A stretch of 64,000 nt of DNA. Origin: Adiantum capillus-veneris. Its lineage: Eukaryota > Streptophyta > Polypodiopsida > Polypodiales > Pteridaceae. Position numbers and translations under genes: made by a program. This document shows, one piece after another, positions 1 to 11,228 of the stretch (positions are counted from its first letter, which is position 1; each line of letters begins with the position of its first letter). The DNA is taken from positions 117,434,043-117,498,042 of the forward strand of contig CM043960.1 in the NCBI GenBank assembly GCA_014529385.2, read 5' to 3'. Under the pieces are notes generated by a model. It made no database searches. It was not told where the DNA came from and saw nothing but the letters and a program-made list of their open reading frames with translations.

Positions 1-6
1 GTAGAT

Positions 7-1254
7 TTGATGAAGAATCTCAGGCTAAACATGCTAGGTCAAGTGGGAAATAATCGAGGTCGAGGGAGGTTTGCAAATCAGCCAAGAGGTGAAGAAATGC
101 CTAGGAATGGTGTTGGACAAAGCAATGGTAGGTTTTGGAGGCAGACGCCCACATGTTATAATTGTGGAGAGTTGGGTCACATCAGCCCGCAATGTGATAA
201 GCCACCAAGGATGGGGGGAGACATGTATCCATTGCCAAGGCAGGTGCTAACTAGGTCAAATGATTATGGCATCGAAATTAAGGGAGACGAAGGAACCAGT
301 GGACTGACCCAGGAGGAAAAGGGAAAGACAAAAGTGCTAAGTGTAGTCACCTTGGAGAAGGCATCAAAGCTAGAGGATACATTAGTGATGCCTATTGGGA
401 AGAGGACCACAGAGGATAAGGAAGGAAGAAGTGCCCCAGGTCCTAGTAAGAAGAAAGGAAAGAGCCATGAAGGCGAGGATGTCAAGGCCAAGAGGAAAAG
501 GAGAGCTCGTCGAAAGTTTCATGTTTCAGATTTTCCACTAGGGGATGGGCAATTAAGCTATGACTTGAAGGAGGATCTGACGAGCAGGAAGGCAGATGTT
601 ACTTTTGGGCAGCTTATAGAGATGGTGCCTAAGCTAAAGCGACAGTGGAAGAGGATGGTTAACCCAATGGAGAAAGAGCCAGAGAGAGGTTCAGTAAAGG
701 TGTTGGCAATGGATGAGCTACCAGACATTTGTCCAATAGTAGATGTGTGGCATAAAAGGAAAAATTTGGGACAAGGTTATGTGGATGGCAGAGCCCAAAT
801 ATGCGTCATAACACACTCATGCGTTGAGAAGATGGGTCTCACAATGGCTGGGGTGTCAGGTTTTCGGATCAGATTGGCAAACCATCAAAAAGTAAAATGC
901 TTGGGTGTTGTAAAGAGCTTAGAAAAGGAGGCATATGCTGCAAAGGCAGTGGTTGATTTTCATGTGATGCCAGTAGGGTTGGGAGCATATCCTATTATAC
1001 TGGGCAGACCATGGTTACACGCAGTGGGAGCTGTTCAAGATTGGCGACATGGTACGATTAGCCTCTATGGAAAGACAGGTACCAAGAAGCTTTATAATAT
1101 GGACACAAGGAAACGATTAGAGGAGCTTTATGAAGATGAGGATGAGTCTAGTGATGAAGACTCTTCCACGGTGACAGATGAGGACAGTGATAGCACTACC
1201 AGCAGTGATGAGGATGCTGATCCAGGAGTTTGGTTTAGTTGCATTTGCGAATGA
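7..1254 (+). CDS. E1 gag C-terminus and aspartic protease region
   Basis: The open frame begins inside gag. A CCHC zinc knuckle (CYNCGELGHISPQC) lies at 154-195 and would bind genomic RNA during packaging. A long Lys/Arg/Glu-rich linker follows. The retropepsin-like region at about 760-1070 ends in the typical flap motif ILGRPWLH. The expected catalytic D-S/T/G-G triplet reads as VDGRA here, so the protease may be inactive. The C-terminus is a Glu/Asp/Ser-rich acidic tail. The RT frame overlaps at 1178-1254 in another frame, either a programmed shift or a mutation. The true start is outside the window. Confidence 0.75.
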   Translation: MMKNLRLNMLGQVGNNRGRGRFANQPRGEEMPRNGVGQSNGRFWRQTPTCYNCGELGHISPQCDKPPRMGGDMYPLPRQVLTRSNDYGIEIKGDEGTSGLTQEEKGKTKVLSVVTLEKASKLEDTLVMPIGKRTTEDKEGRSAPGPSKKKGKSHEGEDVKAKRKRRARRKFHVSDFPLGDGQLSYDLKEDLTSRKADVTFGQLIEMVPKLKRQWKRMVNPMEKEPERGSVKVLAMDELPDICPIVDVWHKRKNLGQGYVDGRAQICVITHSCVEKMGLTMAGVSGFRIRLANHQKVKCLGVVKSLEKEAYAAKAVVDFHVMPVGLGAYPIILGRPWLHAVGAVQDWRHGTISLYGKTGTKKLYNMDTRKRLEELYEDEDESSDEDSSTVTDEDSDSTTSSDEDADPGVWFSCICE

Positions 1255-2581
1255 GGTTGAAGATGAAAGTGAAGGGCCTTATGAAGTGATTGAAGGGCTG
1301 ATGCAAACCAAGGTTGAGTTTTCAAAGAAGCAGGAATTGATGACACAAATGATCAGTGGAGACGTCTCAGCTATGGAGAAGGATATATATATGCACATGC
1401 TGGCTAGTTTTCCTGATTTGTTCATTACTTCATATGAAGAGATCAGAGGGTTCAAGGGTGAAGAGATGCATATAGAGCTGAAAGAAGGTGCTAAGCCAAT
1501 ACGACAAAGGCTAAGAAGGATGGGTCAAGAGCAAATGGAAGCCTTGCGAGAAGAGGTGGACAAGTTGTTGAAGGCAGGGTTCATAGTCCCTGTGGAGACC
1601 ACAGAATGGGTGAGTCCAGTTGTAGTCACTCCAAAGAAGGATGGGAAGTGGAGAAATTGTGTAGATTTTAAGCCCTTAAACGTAGCCACTAAGAAGAACC
1701 CATATCCTCTTCCATTCATCGATCAGATCTTGGATTCAGTGGCAGGTTATGAGAGGTACAGTGTGTGTGATGGTTTTTCAGGCTATTTTCAATTGAAGAT
1801 TGCTCTTAAAGACCGCACAAAGACCACTTTTATTACGCCATGGGGCTACTATTGCTACACAGTATTGCCATTTGGGTTGACAAATGGACCTTCCTTCTAT
1901 CAAGAGAGAGCAAATTGGGTGTTGGAACCATTCATTGGTAGTTGTGTTAAAGCTTTTATGGATGACTTCTGTGTCTATAGCAGTAGGGCTGAACACCATG
2001 AGAAGCTGCAGATGGTATTGGCTCGATATGATGAATGTGGAGGACAACTAAATCCAAAGAAATGTCATCTAGCACAGCCAAGGGTGAAGTTATTGGGCCA
2101 TATGGTGTCAAAAAATGGCATTGAGGCTGATCCAGATAAGGTTAAGTCTATTATTCTTCTTCCATCACCTACGAGTACGAAGCAATTGGCAACCTTTATA
2201 CACAAAGTGAAGTACATGGCAAGGTTTATTCCATTGTCTTCTCAGATTCTTTATCCATTACAACAAGTGGCAAAGCATGATCCATTGCAATGGGATGACA
2301 AGTGTGAAGAAGTGTTTCAAGAGGTGAAAGAGGTGTTAGGGGGTTTGTCAGCCATGCAGGCTCCTGATTGGGAGAAAGTTTTTTATGTAAATCCCTCAGT
2401 AGGGGATGATGCCATTGGAGCCATGCTATTGCAAAAGGGGAAGGGCAGCCATTATATGAGGCCAGTGTATTGTGCAAGCCGAGTGAAGTTGGTAGCGGAG
2501 AGAAAGTTCTTGGAAGTAGAGCTAGTGATGGCTAGTGCAATATTTGCTTGTCGACGATTTCGTCATTACTTGCTACCATGA
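1178..2581 (+). CDS. E1 reverse transcriptase and first RNase H domain
   Basis: Ty3-type RT: the fingers region carries LLKAGFIVPV and VTPKKDGKWRNCVDF, then PYPLPFIDQILD, TVLPFGLTNGPSFYQ and the catalytic box FMDDFCVYS (the YxDD position) near 1960-1990. The thumb has LLGHMVSKNGIEADPDKV. It runs into RNase H (DAIGAMLLQKG, then RRFRHYLLP). Translation halts at a TGA at 2579-2581, yet the same frame continues with more RNase H sequence, so the stop is probably a mutation. The FMDDF form also occurs in Athila-type RTs, so lineage placement rests on the second RNase H downstream. Confidence 0.85.
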   Translation: MRTVIALPAVMRMLIQEFGLVAFANEVEDESEGPYEVIEGLMQTKVEFSKKQELMTQMISGDVSAMEKDIYMHMLASFPDLFITSYEEIRGFKGEEMHIELKEGAKPIRQRLRRMGQEQMEALREEVDKLLKAGFIVPVETTEWVSPVVVTPKKDGKWRNCVDFKPLNVATKKNPYPLPFIDQILDSVAGYERYSVCDGFSGYFQLKIALKDRTKTTFITPWGYYCYTVLPFGLTNGPSFYQERANWVLEPFIGSCVKAFMDDFCVYSSRAEHHEKLQMVLARYDECGGQLNPKKCHLAQPRVKLLGHMVSKNGIEADPDKVKSIILLPSPTSTKQLATFIHKVKYMARFIPLSSQILYPLQQVAKHDPLQWDDKCEEVFQEVKEVLGGLSAMQAPDWEKVFYVNPSVGDDAIGAMLLQKGKGSHYMRPVYCASRVKLVAERKFLEVELVMASAIFACRRFRHYLLP

Positions 2582-2593
2582 CCTTTTGTTTTC

Positions 2594-3355
2594 TTGACGA
2601 GTTATACCTTTTTGCCACAGTTAATTAATGGCACTAACATATCAAATGTGGTGAAGAAATGGATAATTGAGCTGCAAGAGTTTGAGTTCTCTTTTCTAGT
2701 GGAAGATAGTACAAGGGCTACCCTAGCTGATTTGTTGACCTACAGGGAGAATCCCCTTATTGTTAATGAAGAGGTGGTGAGAAAGGTAGTTGAAGAAGGG
2801 CCACAGATCAGCAATGCACATGTGTTGTTCTTTGATGGTTCATACAGAAAGAGCCATGATGCGGCTTCAGGAGGTATAGCACTTTATGATCCAGAGGGGA
2901 AGCTGGTATGCAAGAGAGGGTTCAAATTGGATGCTCATAGTAACAATGAGGCTGAATATGCTACTCTGGAAGCCGGATTACACATTTGTTTGAAGCATGG
3001 GGTTCGAAGGTTGAGCATAAAAGGTGATGCCTTGTTAGTGGTGAAGCAAGTGCTGGGTGTGTGGAAGAGCAAGAACACCTCATTGAAGGAAATGTGCTTC
3101 AGAATTAAAGGCCTGTTAAAAAATTTCGAAGCATGGAGCATCAGACACATTGAACGTGCTCTAAATGGAGAGGCACATGAAGCAGCTCAAGGCATGATTG
3201 GGGAGCTATTTGTGTTGAGGACCACTTCACCTCTTTATCATGGCCGGGAAAGTTTGGCTCAAGAAGAGGAGTTTTTGCTAACAGGAATCATTCCAAGGAG
3301 ATTCAGAAGTCTAAGAAGTATGGCTTTGTGCATAGAGCATACAGGTACAAATTGA
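2594..3355 (+). CDS. E1 RNase H tail and archaeal-type RNase H (aRH)
   Basis: Same frame as the upstream RT, separated only by the stop. The first ~45 codons complete the retroviral-type RNase H (connection region with WIIELQEFEF). From about 2810 a second RNase H fold begins: VLFFDGSYRKS (first catalytic Asp), NNEAEYATLEAGL (Glu), KGDALLVVKQV (Asp) and HIERALNGEAHEAA (last His/Glu/Asp region). This arrangement is typical of plant RNase HI-like/archaeal RNase H acquired by Tat elements. The frame ends at 3355 where integrase starts in another frame. Confidence 0.8.
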   Translation: MTSYTFLPQLINGTNISNVVKKWIIELQEFEFSFLVEDSTRATLADLLTYRENPLIVNEEVVRKVVEEGPQISNAHVLFFDGSYRKSHDAASGGIALYDPEGKLVCKRGFKLDAHSNNEAEYATLEAGLHICLKHGVRRLSIKGDALLVVKQVLGVWKSKNTSLKEMCFRIKGLLKNFEAWSIRHIERALNGEAHEAAQGMIGELFVLRTTSPLYHGRESLAQEEEFLLTGIIPRRFRSLRSMALCIEHTGTN

Positions 3356-4612
3356 TTGGTGATGTCTTATACATGAAAGGGGCTGATCTCGTGTTGAGAC
3401 GTGTACCTTGGCGGGAGGAGCTTTACAGAGTGTTGGAAGAGAATCATGAAGGCGCATGTGGTGGCCATTTTGCTCTAAAGATCACCTTGCATAAGATTTT
3501 GCAAGAGGGGTATGTATGGCCTAGTTTGCACAAGGATGTTCACCATTGGTGTAGGTCTTGCAATAGGTGTCAAGCATTTGGGAAGAGAGTGTTGAAGCCA
3601 GAGCTACGAAAAACCATTATGGCGTTTGATGTGTTTGAAAAGTGGGGGATTGATGCAATAGGCCCATTACCTATCACAAGCAGGGGCAAAGGCTATATCT
3701 TGACGGCAGTGGACTATCTCTCTAGATGGGCAGAGGCTATAGCAGTAAAACAGATCACTGCAAAGGATGTGGCAAAATTTGTGTATGATGAAATATGTTG
3801 CAAGTTTGGGGTGCCATTAGAGCTATTTTCAGATAAGGGGCCAGGATTTAGAGCTAAACTGCTAGACTTCTTATGCACAAAGATGAAGATTAGGCATCAG
3901 CATACCACTCCTTATTACCCGCAGTGTAATGGCTTAAATGAAAGATTCAATGGTGAGTTGGTACAAATTCTTTCTAAAGTGACAGAGCACCAAGGAAAGA
4001 ATTGGGATTTGGAATTGCCTAGTGCATTATGGGCTTACCGTACTTCGGTGAAGACAGGTACAGGGTTTACTCCATTTCATTTGGTGTATGGAAAGGGAAG
4101 CACTATTGCCGGTGGAGGTAGAGTTGCCTGCGGTCAAGATGTTAGAGAAGTTTCTTGGGCCGCCTAGTGATGCATTCAAAGAGAGGCTCTTGCAGTTACA
4201 AGAGGTCCAGTTGGATAGGATGAGCGCATTGGAGCATTATGGGCAGATGCAGGATAAGGCTTTGGCAAAGATAAATGAAAAGGTCAAAAGTAAGGGTATC
4301 AAGAAACATGACTTGGTTTTGCGCTACAACAGTAAGCTGGACAACACCTTCCAAAAGAAGTTTCAAATTAAGTGGGAAGGCCCTTTCAAGGTAGTGGAGT
4401 GTTTTCCAAATGGCACATATCAGCTGGCTAACCTGGATGGTGTTCTACATAAGTCAAGGGTAAATGGATTGCGTCTTAAATTGTATCATGCTAGATTGAT
4501 GATGGTGGAGCAAGATGAGCTGTCTGTGGATAAAGCAGTGTTGGTGAGGGATGAGGAGACCTGTGATGCGGCGAGTCTCATATCTCTCTTTGCTGCTGCT
4601 GATCATGAATGA
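3328..4612 (+). pseudogene. E1 integrase (frameshifted)
   Basis: HHCC zinc-binding domain (H-x3-H in ENHEGACGGHF, then CRSCNRC), followed by the DDE core: WGIDAIGPLP (first Asp), ELFSDKGPGF (second Asp), NGLNERFNGEL (Glu). The frame breaks near 4130; the remaining C-terminal part (4160-4612) is in another frame and carries the GPY/F module (KWEGPFKVVECFPNGTYQL). No chromodomain follows. Integrase joins the cDNA to host DNA in the nucleus; this copy could not do so without frame repair. Confidence 0.8.
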
Positions 4613-4623
4613 TGTAGCAAGCT

Positions 4624-4640
4624 AGGGGAGGGGCAAATTA
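4624..4640 (+). other. E1 polypurine tract
   Basis: AGGGGAGGGG followed by CAAATTA lies directly before TGTCAGG, a plausible LTR start. It would prime plus-strand DNA synthesis. Confidence 0.55.
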
Positions 4641-5576
4641 TGTCAGGAGTTTTTTGGAGCAAGGGATTGCGCATATGTACATACACATGCATGGTGCATC
4701 AAATGAAGAATTGCCCATTTTCCAGAGCCAGGTGGTTACGTGGGGCCCACATGTGTACAAGTAGGACAGCATGTACATAGTGCATCGATTTTCACTATCA
4801 CCAGTACCAGTATGTTTTTTCTACAATAATGAGGAGTTTATAGCGCGTAAAACTTCTCGAGGAAGCTATCCACGGGCCGACAACATGAGGTAAGCAGGTG
4901 CATCAAATGGCATCTAGTGGCGTCAGGAGGGCGAACGGGGTCAATATTTGCACGCGGATGAGGACGGACACAACGTGGGTGTTTTCTTGTGAGATTTATG
5001 CAAAAAGGTCATCATTAGGACCACTTTTTGGGGCCACTTCACATGGTTGCGAGACGCATTATTGAAAAGAAATGAGTGCCAGGTATGCGGATGATGCAAA
5101 AAGGTGACAACTATGCACTGCGAGGTCAGTTTTTGGCATGTTCGGGGTCCGTTTGAGGTCATCTAAAAGGCCAAGGGTGCCCAACTAATAAAGCTAAGTG
5201 TGAGAACTGAAAAAACTAAGAGAAGACCAGAAAAAACGTGGAGAGAAGAGGAGGAACAGCCGCAGGTGTGTTTTTGCTCATTTTGGAGCTTATTTTGGTC
5301 GTAAACTGCTCATCCGAGGTTGGATTTGAGCACTTTGACATTGTAGACTGGGGTTTTGGACCGTTCCAGACGCGATGGCGCTGTCCATTTTGCCAAATTC
5401 CTCACTCTTTTCCTGCTATTTTTCTGTGTAAGTTTCTCCTATGAGCGAAGTTTCTGCTCTAGTTTGTGATTGTATCTGGCTTATTTTACCCATATTGTGT
5501 GAGCTATTTGCCCCATTGGTGTTGGCCCAAGATCATTTGTATCTAAACATCAGAAGTTTTCCTCTTTTGAGCTGAG

Positions 5577-5578
<2 letters not shown>
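4641..5578 (+). repeat. E1 3' LTR (right end not defined)
   Basis: The sequence starts with TG immediately after the polypurine tract and has no coding content. The end cannot be fixed without the 5' LTR; I stop it arbitrarily before the (TG)n tract. No gene is visible between 4613 and 6262. Confidence 0.4.
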
Positions 5579-5579
<1 letters not shown>

Positions 5580-5646
<67 letters not shown>

Positions 5647-5769
5647 TGTGGAGTGGGAAAGTGGATAGTCTCTCTCCTCTCACTCCAGAGGTGTGTTCCC
5701 TGTCTCGGCCAGGTGTGTTGTCTAAGCCGAGTGGTGCCCCATAGTGTGTGTGTGTGTGTGTGTGTGTGT
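5580..5769. repeat. Two (TG)n microsatellites
   Basis: About 32 TG units at 5580-5644 and about 13 at 5744-5769, separated by about 100 bp of unique sequence. ORFs of repeated Cys-Val across them are artefacts. Confidence 0.95.
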
Positions 5770-6172
5770 ATCTTCCCAAGAGTGTGTGTCGGGTCATTAT
5801 AGAGGCGCTGTGTGTGTTTTCATCCCGCTCACAGCGCCAAAGGCTATCTCACTGATGGAAACCTTGACTAGCCTCTATTGGGGGTATGGGCACTCCACTA
5901 ATTTTAATTGGGCCCTCCAATCAGTAAACTGCCTCCAATTGCAAGGCCCTTCAGAGGGCCTATGGAGGAGCCCTCTAAGCTAGTTCTAAATTTATTATTT
6001 TCTCTCCTTAATTCAGTGAAGAAATGAACAAGTAGCATTTCACCTTCTAGGACAGTCTCTCATGAAAGCTCCCTATATCACGTGCGGTCAAGAGATTATT
6101 AATAATACCCAAATATACTTGTTATATTTACATTGTGAGCCTATTTAAAGAACCTTTTCTTTCTCTCCACTC

Positions 6173-6209
<37 letters not shown>

Positions 6210-6262
6210 TATGTGTGTGAGGGTCAGAGACTAATGCACCCTATTCCCCACCCAAACTCCTC
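5770..6262. other. Spacer left of E2, with (GA)n
   Basis: No gene is seen. A (GA)n tract lies at 6175-6207. The last five bases, 6258-6262 (TCCTC), are the left target-site duplication of E2. Confidence 0.7.
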
Positions 6263-6760
6263 TGTAGATGGCTAAGACAGTCTCAATGGGTGGGAACCGG
6301 CTCCTGTGAGACGATTAGTGGATCAGTCAGTAATTACCATGGCAGTTACCACAGTAATTCCCAAGGCATATAAATAGGACCCATTACATTGTAATCGGGT
6401 TGGCATTAGTCGTGGGCATGAATTGAGTCATTTGTCTGTTGTACTTCTACTTAGCTTTTGATTCATAATCCTTAGTTCCTGAGCTGTTCTTGAGCTACGA
6501 CATCTTCATCTGTAATCTTAAATACAGCAGTCCAGTATACTCCAGTCATACATACTTTGTACTCATTCTCTCTGAGTCTGAATTTGAATCTGAATCTGAA
6601 CATCATTCTCAGTACTTCAGTCTGTTTCTCATTCCAGTAGATGTATTCCAGTTCAGTTTCAATTTCCTTTTCCAATCTACTACTTGAACTAACACATCAC
6701 TCGTAGTTGTAAACTTCTAACACTCGAATCAGGTATCTAAAGAGATCAGCTTCAATTCCA
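6263..6760 (+). repeat. E2 5' LTR
   Basis: Starts TGTAGATG and ends AATTCCA; aligned without gaps over 498 bp to 15004-15501. It contains a TATA-like ATATAAATAG at about 6368, likely the promoter. Confidence 0.93.
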
Positions 6761-6763
6761 TTT

Positions 6764-6781
6764 TGGCGATCACGGTGGCTA
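6764..6781 (+). other. E2 primer-binding site
   Basis: TGGCGATCACGGTGGC starts 3 bp after the 5' LTR. TGGCG would pair with a tRNA ending CGCCA; the tRNA identity was not determined. Confidence 0.5.
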
Positions 6782-6842
6782 GAGTTGTTGCTCATTGACT
6801 AGAAAACTCATCTCCTAGTTTGAATTTTTTCAGCTGGCAGTA

Positions 6843-8349
6843 ATGGCACCCAAAACCAGTCGTGGCCGGAAACCATACTATCGTGTTGATCCTATTCCTG
6901 AGGAGTCACAAAGAGACTCTGACCCCGAGCATGAGCTGGTGACTGACACTGAGGCTCAGGAGAAGCACAGTCAGGCTGATGAGGTGCAGGACTCACAGCA
7001 TTCTAGTCAGTCCAAACGCAGAAGGGCAGAAAGGAAAGCACGCAAGGCTAAAAGTTCTCGGTCCAGGCAGGGAGACGAGGGCGCCAAAGGCAGTAAAGGA
7101 AGTCGCCATACTTCTAGTAGACAAGCCAAGGAGGACATAGAAACTGAGACAGAGGCATATATTAATTGGGATGCAAACACAGACAATTGTAAGAAAACCC
7201 CAAAGAGGTGTCCAGACTCTAAGATGAGAAGAGGAAGGACCAACAGTGATTGGCATGATTACACATCCTCGTTGAAAATCTATTTTCCTTTGTTCAAAGG
7301 GGGCAAGAAGGATGATCCGAATGTTCATATCCAAGCTTTTGAGCAGGATGCAAAGCTGAAAAATATTGATGAGGATGACTGGGGTGAATACTTTCCGCAA
7401 ACGTTGAAGGAGGCGACGAGGAAGTGGTACTACCATTACTCGGCTTGCCATCTCAAATCCTATAATAAACCACTTAAAGCCTTCAAACTGGACTATTCTA
7501 ACAATAAAGGTGATGAGGATATTCTTTGTGAACTAGATAAGATTAAGCAGAGGAAATTGTCAGTCCGAAGCTATGTTGAGAAAATCAAGGAGCTGACAAG
7601 GCAGGCAGGAACCACCATCGAAAAAGCGACTGCGAGCATGATTCTTGAATGGCTTTCACAGCAAGAAGCTTAGGGATCAAGAGGTGCCAACACCGACGAA
7701 GAAATTCAATGATTTGGTGCAGCGAGTCCTGAAGGTGGAACAACAAACTAAGAAGGAAAAGGGTCATAGAATGAGGAGGTCCAGTAGTAGCAGTCCTTCT
7801 ACTGATGGCTCTGATTCAAGTGGAGTTTCCAGTAGTTCTGAGAGTACCTCCGATGAGAATACCAAGGATAAGCCTAAAAAGGGGTCTTGGGCTAGGAAGA
7901 TTGAAGAGATGGCTCGGCAAATTGCTCAGATTAGCCAGACCAGACAACCGATGAGAAGAATGGAGACGGTGTTCAAAATGTAAGTCTAAGGACCATGTTT
8001 TCAATGAGTGCCCACAGTATACCTATTGTAAAGCCTATGGCCATTTATGGAATAACTGTGGCATTAGGATTCATCATTTCAAAAAATGCAAAGACTTGTC
8101 AGTGGTGGCATTTACCAATGCCGAACCGCCAACGCTTCTCAGGAGGAGAAACCACGTACCAGTGGTACTGGTCCAAGGCGTGGCAGATACCAAGAGGGTA
8201 CTGGCCAGGGCCGGGGGCGTGGTAATTTCCAGAGCCGAAGTCTGAATTTCTATACTTGTGGAAAGTATGGGCATTTTGTGACTCAATGTCCAGACACACC
8301 TGGGACTGTGGCTACTGAGGCAAAGGTACCAGAGCTAGTTCCAGTATGA
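6843..8349 (+). pseudogene. E2 gag (frameshifted)
   Basis: Starts at ATG 6843 (MAPKTSRGRK), 82 bp after the LTR. The first ~110 residues are charged and Ser-rich. A retrotransposon gag-like core follows (LKIYFPLFKGGKKDDPNV, then ATRKWYYHYS). The frame breaks near 7660 and again later. Three CCHC knuckles follow: CSKCKSKDHVFNEC at 7970-8011 is intact. The second, YTYCKAYGHLWNNC (about 8021-8062), and third, FYTCGKYGHFVTQC (about 8247-8288), have lost their first Cys to Tyr and Phe, each explained by one base change. The knuckles sit in different frames, so the copy is degenerate. Confidence 0.8.
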
Positions 8350-10285
8350 GCAGTTACACGAAGCAAAGGAGTAGTGATTGAGAAAATCCCAAAGATTCCA
8401 GAAAAACCAGTCACTACTGAAAGCAGCAAATGGGCTCAACAGAGAGGTATGGAAGGCCAAGGGTAAAGAAAAGGTGGTTGATGAATGGCAGGAGCAGAGA
8501 GAACTAGCGGCGAAAATCACAGAGGATTTAACCAAGAAGCTGCCAGAGCAACCAGAGAGTTTCGAAGCACGGGTCATTCAAAAGATACTAGCCTAATCTA
8601 CTAAGACAGATCAGTCAAAGCCTAGCATAACTGAGACCATGTTGGCTGCAGTACAAGGGATGATTGAAGAGTTGGGAGCTGATAGAGAAGCTGAAAGCAC
8701 TAAAATGAAGGAATGGCATTATGAAGATATTACCAGTTCTTCAAGCTCCAACAACAACTCTGATCATGAGAAAGAGGAAATTCATGTAAAAATCTGTGAT
8801 AGAATCTAGAAGCTCATTGTGGAGCTAGAAGACATTAGAAGAACTTTGCCTGAAGCAGCAGAATTCATCAGACAGCAAAGGAAGGCTGAGGCGGAGGCCA
8901 GGACAGTTGACCTGATGGCTGTCAAAGATGATGAAGTACCGCTAATTCTAGTAGATTACAAAGTTTGAAAAAAATGGGAACCACTTTCGAGTGTCATTCT
9001 GGATGGAGGAGCAGGAGTAAACATCATGGGAGTACATCTTCAGAAGAGGATGGGCATCACAAACCTGAAGCCAGCACCTTTCAAAGTGCGGATGGCAGAT
9101 CATCGAGTAGTGCAAGCTACTCGTATGATTGAAAATATGCCGATACGAGTGGGCAAGGAGAAGTTCAAGACCAGTTTTTTAGTTCTCTATGTGAAAGGAG
9201 CATATGGAATGCTACTAGGGCACCCATGGTTGCGAACGGCACAGGTTGTTCATGACTATGCTAATCAAACTTTGACTCTACAAGGGGCCAGTGGTGGCAG
9301 AATCCAGATTCAAATAAACAACACTAGAAGCTGGAGAAAGGAGCTAAGACCTAAAGAACTATGCCAGAAGTATAAGATCAAGAAGATTGAAAGGATGTTA
9401 GCAGCTCTAAATATTTTTCCCTTAGCAGAAATTGATCTCAATGCAGTTCTACTGAACAAGGAGCAGGCTGACAAAGAGAAGAAGCAATTTTCACACCAGT
9501 TTACTGAACTCAATTCAAGAGAACGATCAGTTCACTTACCTGGAAGGCCGAAAGGATCAATGGAATCCAGCACGCTAGATGAGCTAGCACATTCTGGGGA
9601 GGACACGGCAAATCAGGACAGTGATTTGGAACTCAAAGGGCCGTCTTGGGATTACGTCCAAGAGTCAACCAAGAGAAAAGGCGGTGGGCCTAACTGGTTA
9701 CTCCCAGATGATCAAGAGATCAAGGAATGGAATCTAGGCTCTAAAGACAACCCTAGAATGATCAAAGTTAACAAACATCTCAACCCTACAATGAAGGAGA
9801 AAGCACACAGAATGTTTCAGCATTACAAAGATGTCTTTGCCTGGGAACACAGTGATCTGAAAGGGGTGGATCCAAAGGTCTGTCAGCATAGGATACCACT
9901 GAAGCCAGATGCCAGGCCAGTAAGACTGCAGCAGTACCGAATGAATCCCAATTATGCTAAGAAGGTCAAGGAAGAGATTGACAACCTTCTCAAAGCTGGG
10001 TTCATCACTGAAGTAGCCAGTATCGATTGGTTGTTTCCTATTGTAGTTGTTCCCAACAAGATTGGGAAGTTGCGAGTATGTGTGGATTATAGGAAACTGA
10101 ACGCTCAAACCATCAAGGATCCATTTCCATTACCCTTCACAGATATGTTACTTGATGAGATTGCAAAGTATGAGATGTATAGTTTTATGGTGGATACAGT
10201 GGTTACAATCAGTTATAAATTGCTCCTGAGGATCGGGGGAAGACCACTTTCATTACAGAGTGGGGAGCATTTATGTATCTGGTAA
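8350..10285 (+). pseudogene. E2 gag-pro linker, protease and N-terminal reverse transcriptase
   Basis: 8350-8980 is a Glu/Lys-rich linker with several stops. The protease active site ILDGGAGVNIM lies at about 8997-9029, and its flap-like GMLLGHPWLR at about 9205-9240, giving a Ty3-type D-G-G-A retropepsin. After an acidic linker the RT begins (PVRLQQYRMN, DNLLKAGFITEV, VVVPNKIGKLRVCVDY, DPFPLPFTDMLL). The frame is lost near 10200 just before the RT palm core. Confidence 0.8.
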
Positions 10286-11228
10286 TGCCATTTGGCCTAT
10301 GCAATGCACCAGCCACTTTCCAACGGTGTATGATGGAGGTATTCAATGAGTTTCTTCATCAGTTCCTCGCCATATTCATGGATGATTTCACTGTATATTC
10401 AGCTGAGTAACATCATTTACTATTCTTGGAAATGGTTTTTAAATGCTGTCAGGAGAAGCAAATTTGTCTGAATCCATTTAAATCTGTTTTTCTAGTCTGG
10501 AAAGGACAGCTACTGGGACATGTGGTATCCTGCAATGGAATAGAAATGGCTAACGACAAGATCCATTATGTTCAGCAGGCCAAGGCACCCAGGAATGCAT
10601 CTGAGTTAAGTTCTTTCTTGGGATATATTAACTTTTGCAAAAGATTTGTACATAAATTTGCCTCCCAATCTTTACCATTGTGCGAGCTCACAAAGAAAAC
10701 CAACAAGTTCAATTGGACTGCTGAGTGTGAGGAAAGTTTCCAGAACTTAAAAAGTGTCATTATCAGTAAACCAGTCCTTCGACAACCAAATTGGGATGTT
10801 ATCTTCCATGTACATGTGGATGCTTTGGGGCTGGAAATGGGGGCGATACTAGCCCAGCCAGATGGAAGGACTGACTATCCTGTCAGGCTGAACAAGGTTA
10901 TACAACCACTGAATGAGAAGCTCTAGGGATGGTTTTCAGTGCTACGAAATTCAGGCATTATTTGCTAGGCAAATTGTTTCATTTCTATGTGGATCATCAT
11001 GCCCTACTATTCTTGATTAATAAAGTCATTATTCAAGGCAGGCTAATACGGTGGATGATGTTCCTTATGGAATTTGAATTTCAAATTTTTCATAAACCTG
11101 GCAAGAACCACTGTGGCACTGATTTCCTCTCTAGGAGTACGGAGGGCTATTCTGAAGTGTCTTTACAAGACGAACTAATGGTCATCTTCTTCTTCACCTG
11201 CTTCATCATCTTCACGGTGCATGGGTAG
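10286..11228 (+). pseudogene. E2 reverse transcriptase palm/thumb and RNase H
   Basis: VMPFGLCNAPATFQRCM leads to the catalytic box FMDDFTVYS at about 10375-10400, followed by a stop. 10426-10926 gives the thumb (LGHVVSCNGIEMANDK, LSSFLGYINFCKRFV) and the start of RNase H (FHVHVDALGLEMGAIL). 10929-11228 continues it (ATKFRHYLLG, YVDHHALLFLI, FHKPGKNHCGTDFLSRS). This is where Ty3 pol normally runs into integrase; here it ends in a hydrophobic stretch and a stop. There is no second (archaeal) RNase H. Confidence 0.8.

Larger units (their letters stand above)
1..5578 (+). mobile_element. E1: partial Ty3/gypsy (Tat-like) LTR retrotransposon, 3' part
   Basis: Coding order on the plus strand is zinc-knuckle gag end, protease, RT, RNase H, a second RNase H, integrase, polypurine tract and the start of the 3' LTR. 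The 5' LTR and most of gag lie left of the window. A second, archaeal-type RNase H between RNase H and integrase is the known hallmark of the Tat lineage. There is no chromodomain. Reading requires crossing one in-frame stop (2579-2581) and frame changes near 1200, 3340 and 4130, so this copy is probably dead. The right end is uncertain because no second LTR is available for comparison. Confidence 0.85.

Noticed and set aside
5543-5983. Plus- and minus-strand ORFs rich in Cys-Val or Thr-His
   Set aside because: They are translations of (TG)n/(AC)n microsatellites; similar Ser-Leu and Glu-Arg ORFs come from (TC)n/(GA)n at 17.1, 23.0, 23.7, 24.3, 26.2 and 51.7 kb.
4641-6262. Full definition of the E1 3' LTR
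   Set aside because: No second LTR is in the window, so the right end cannot be supported.
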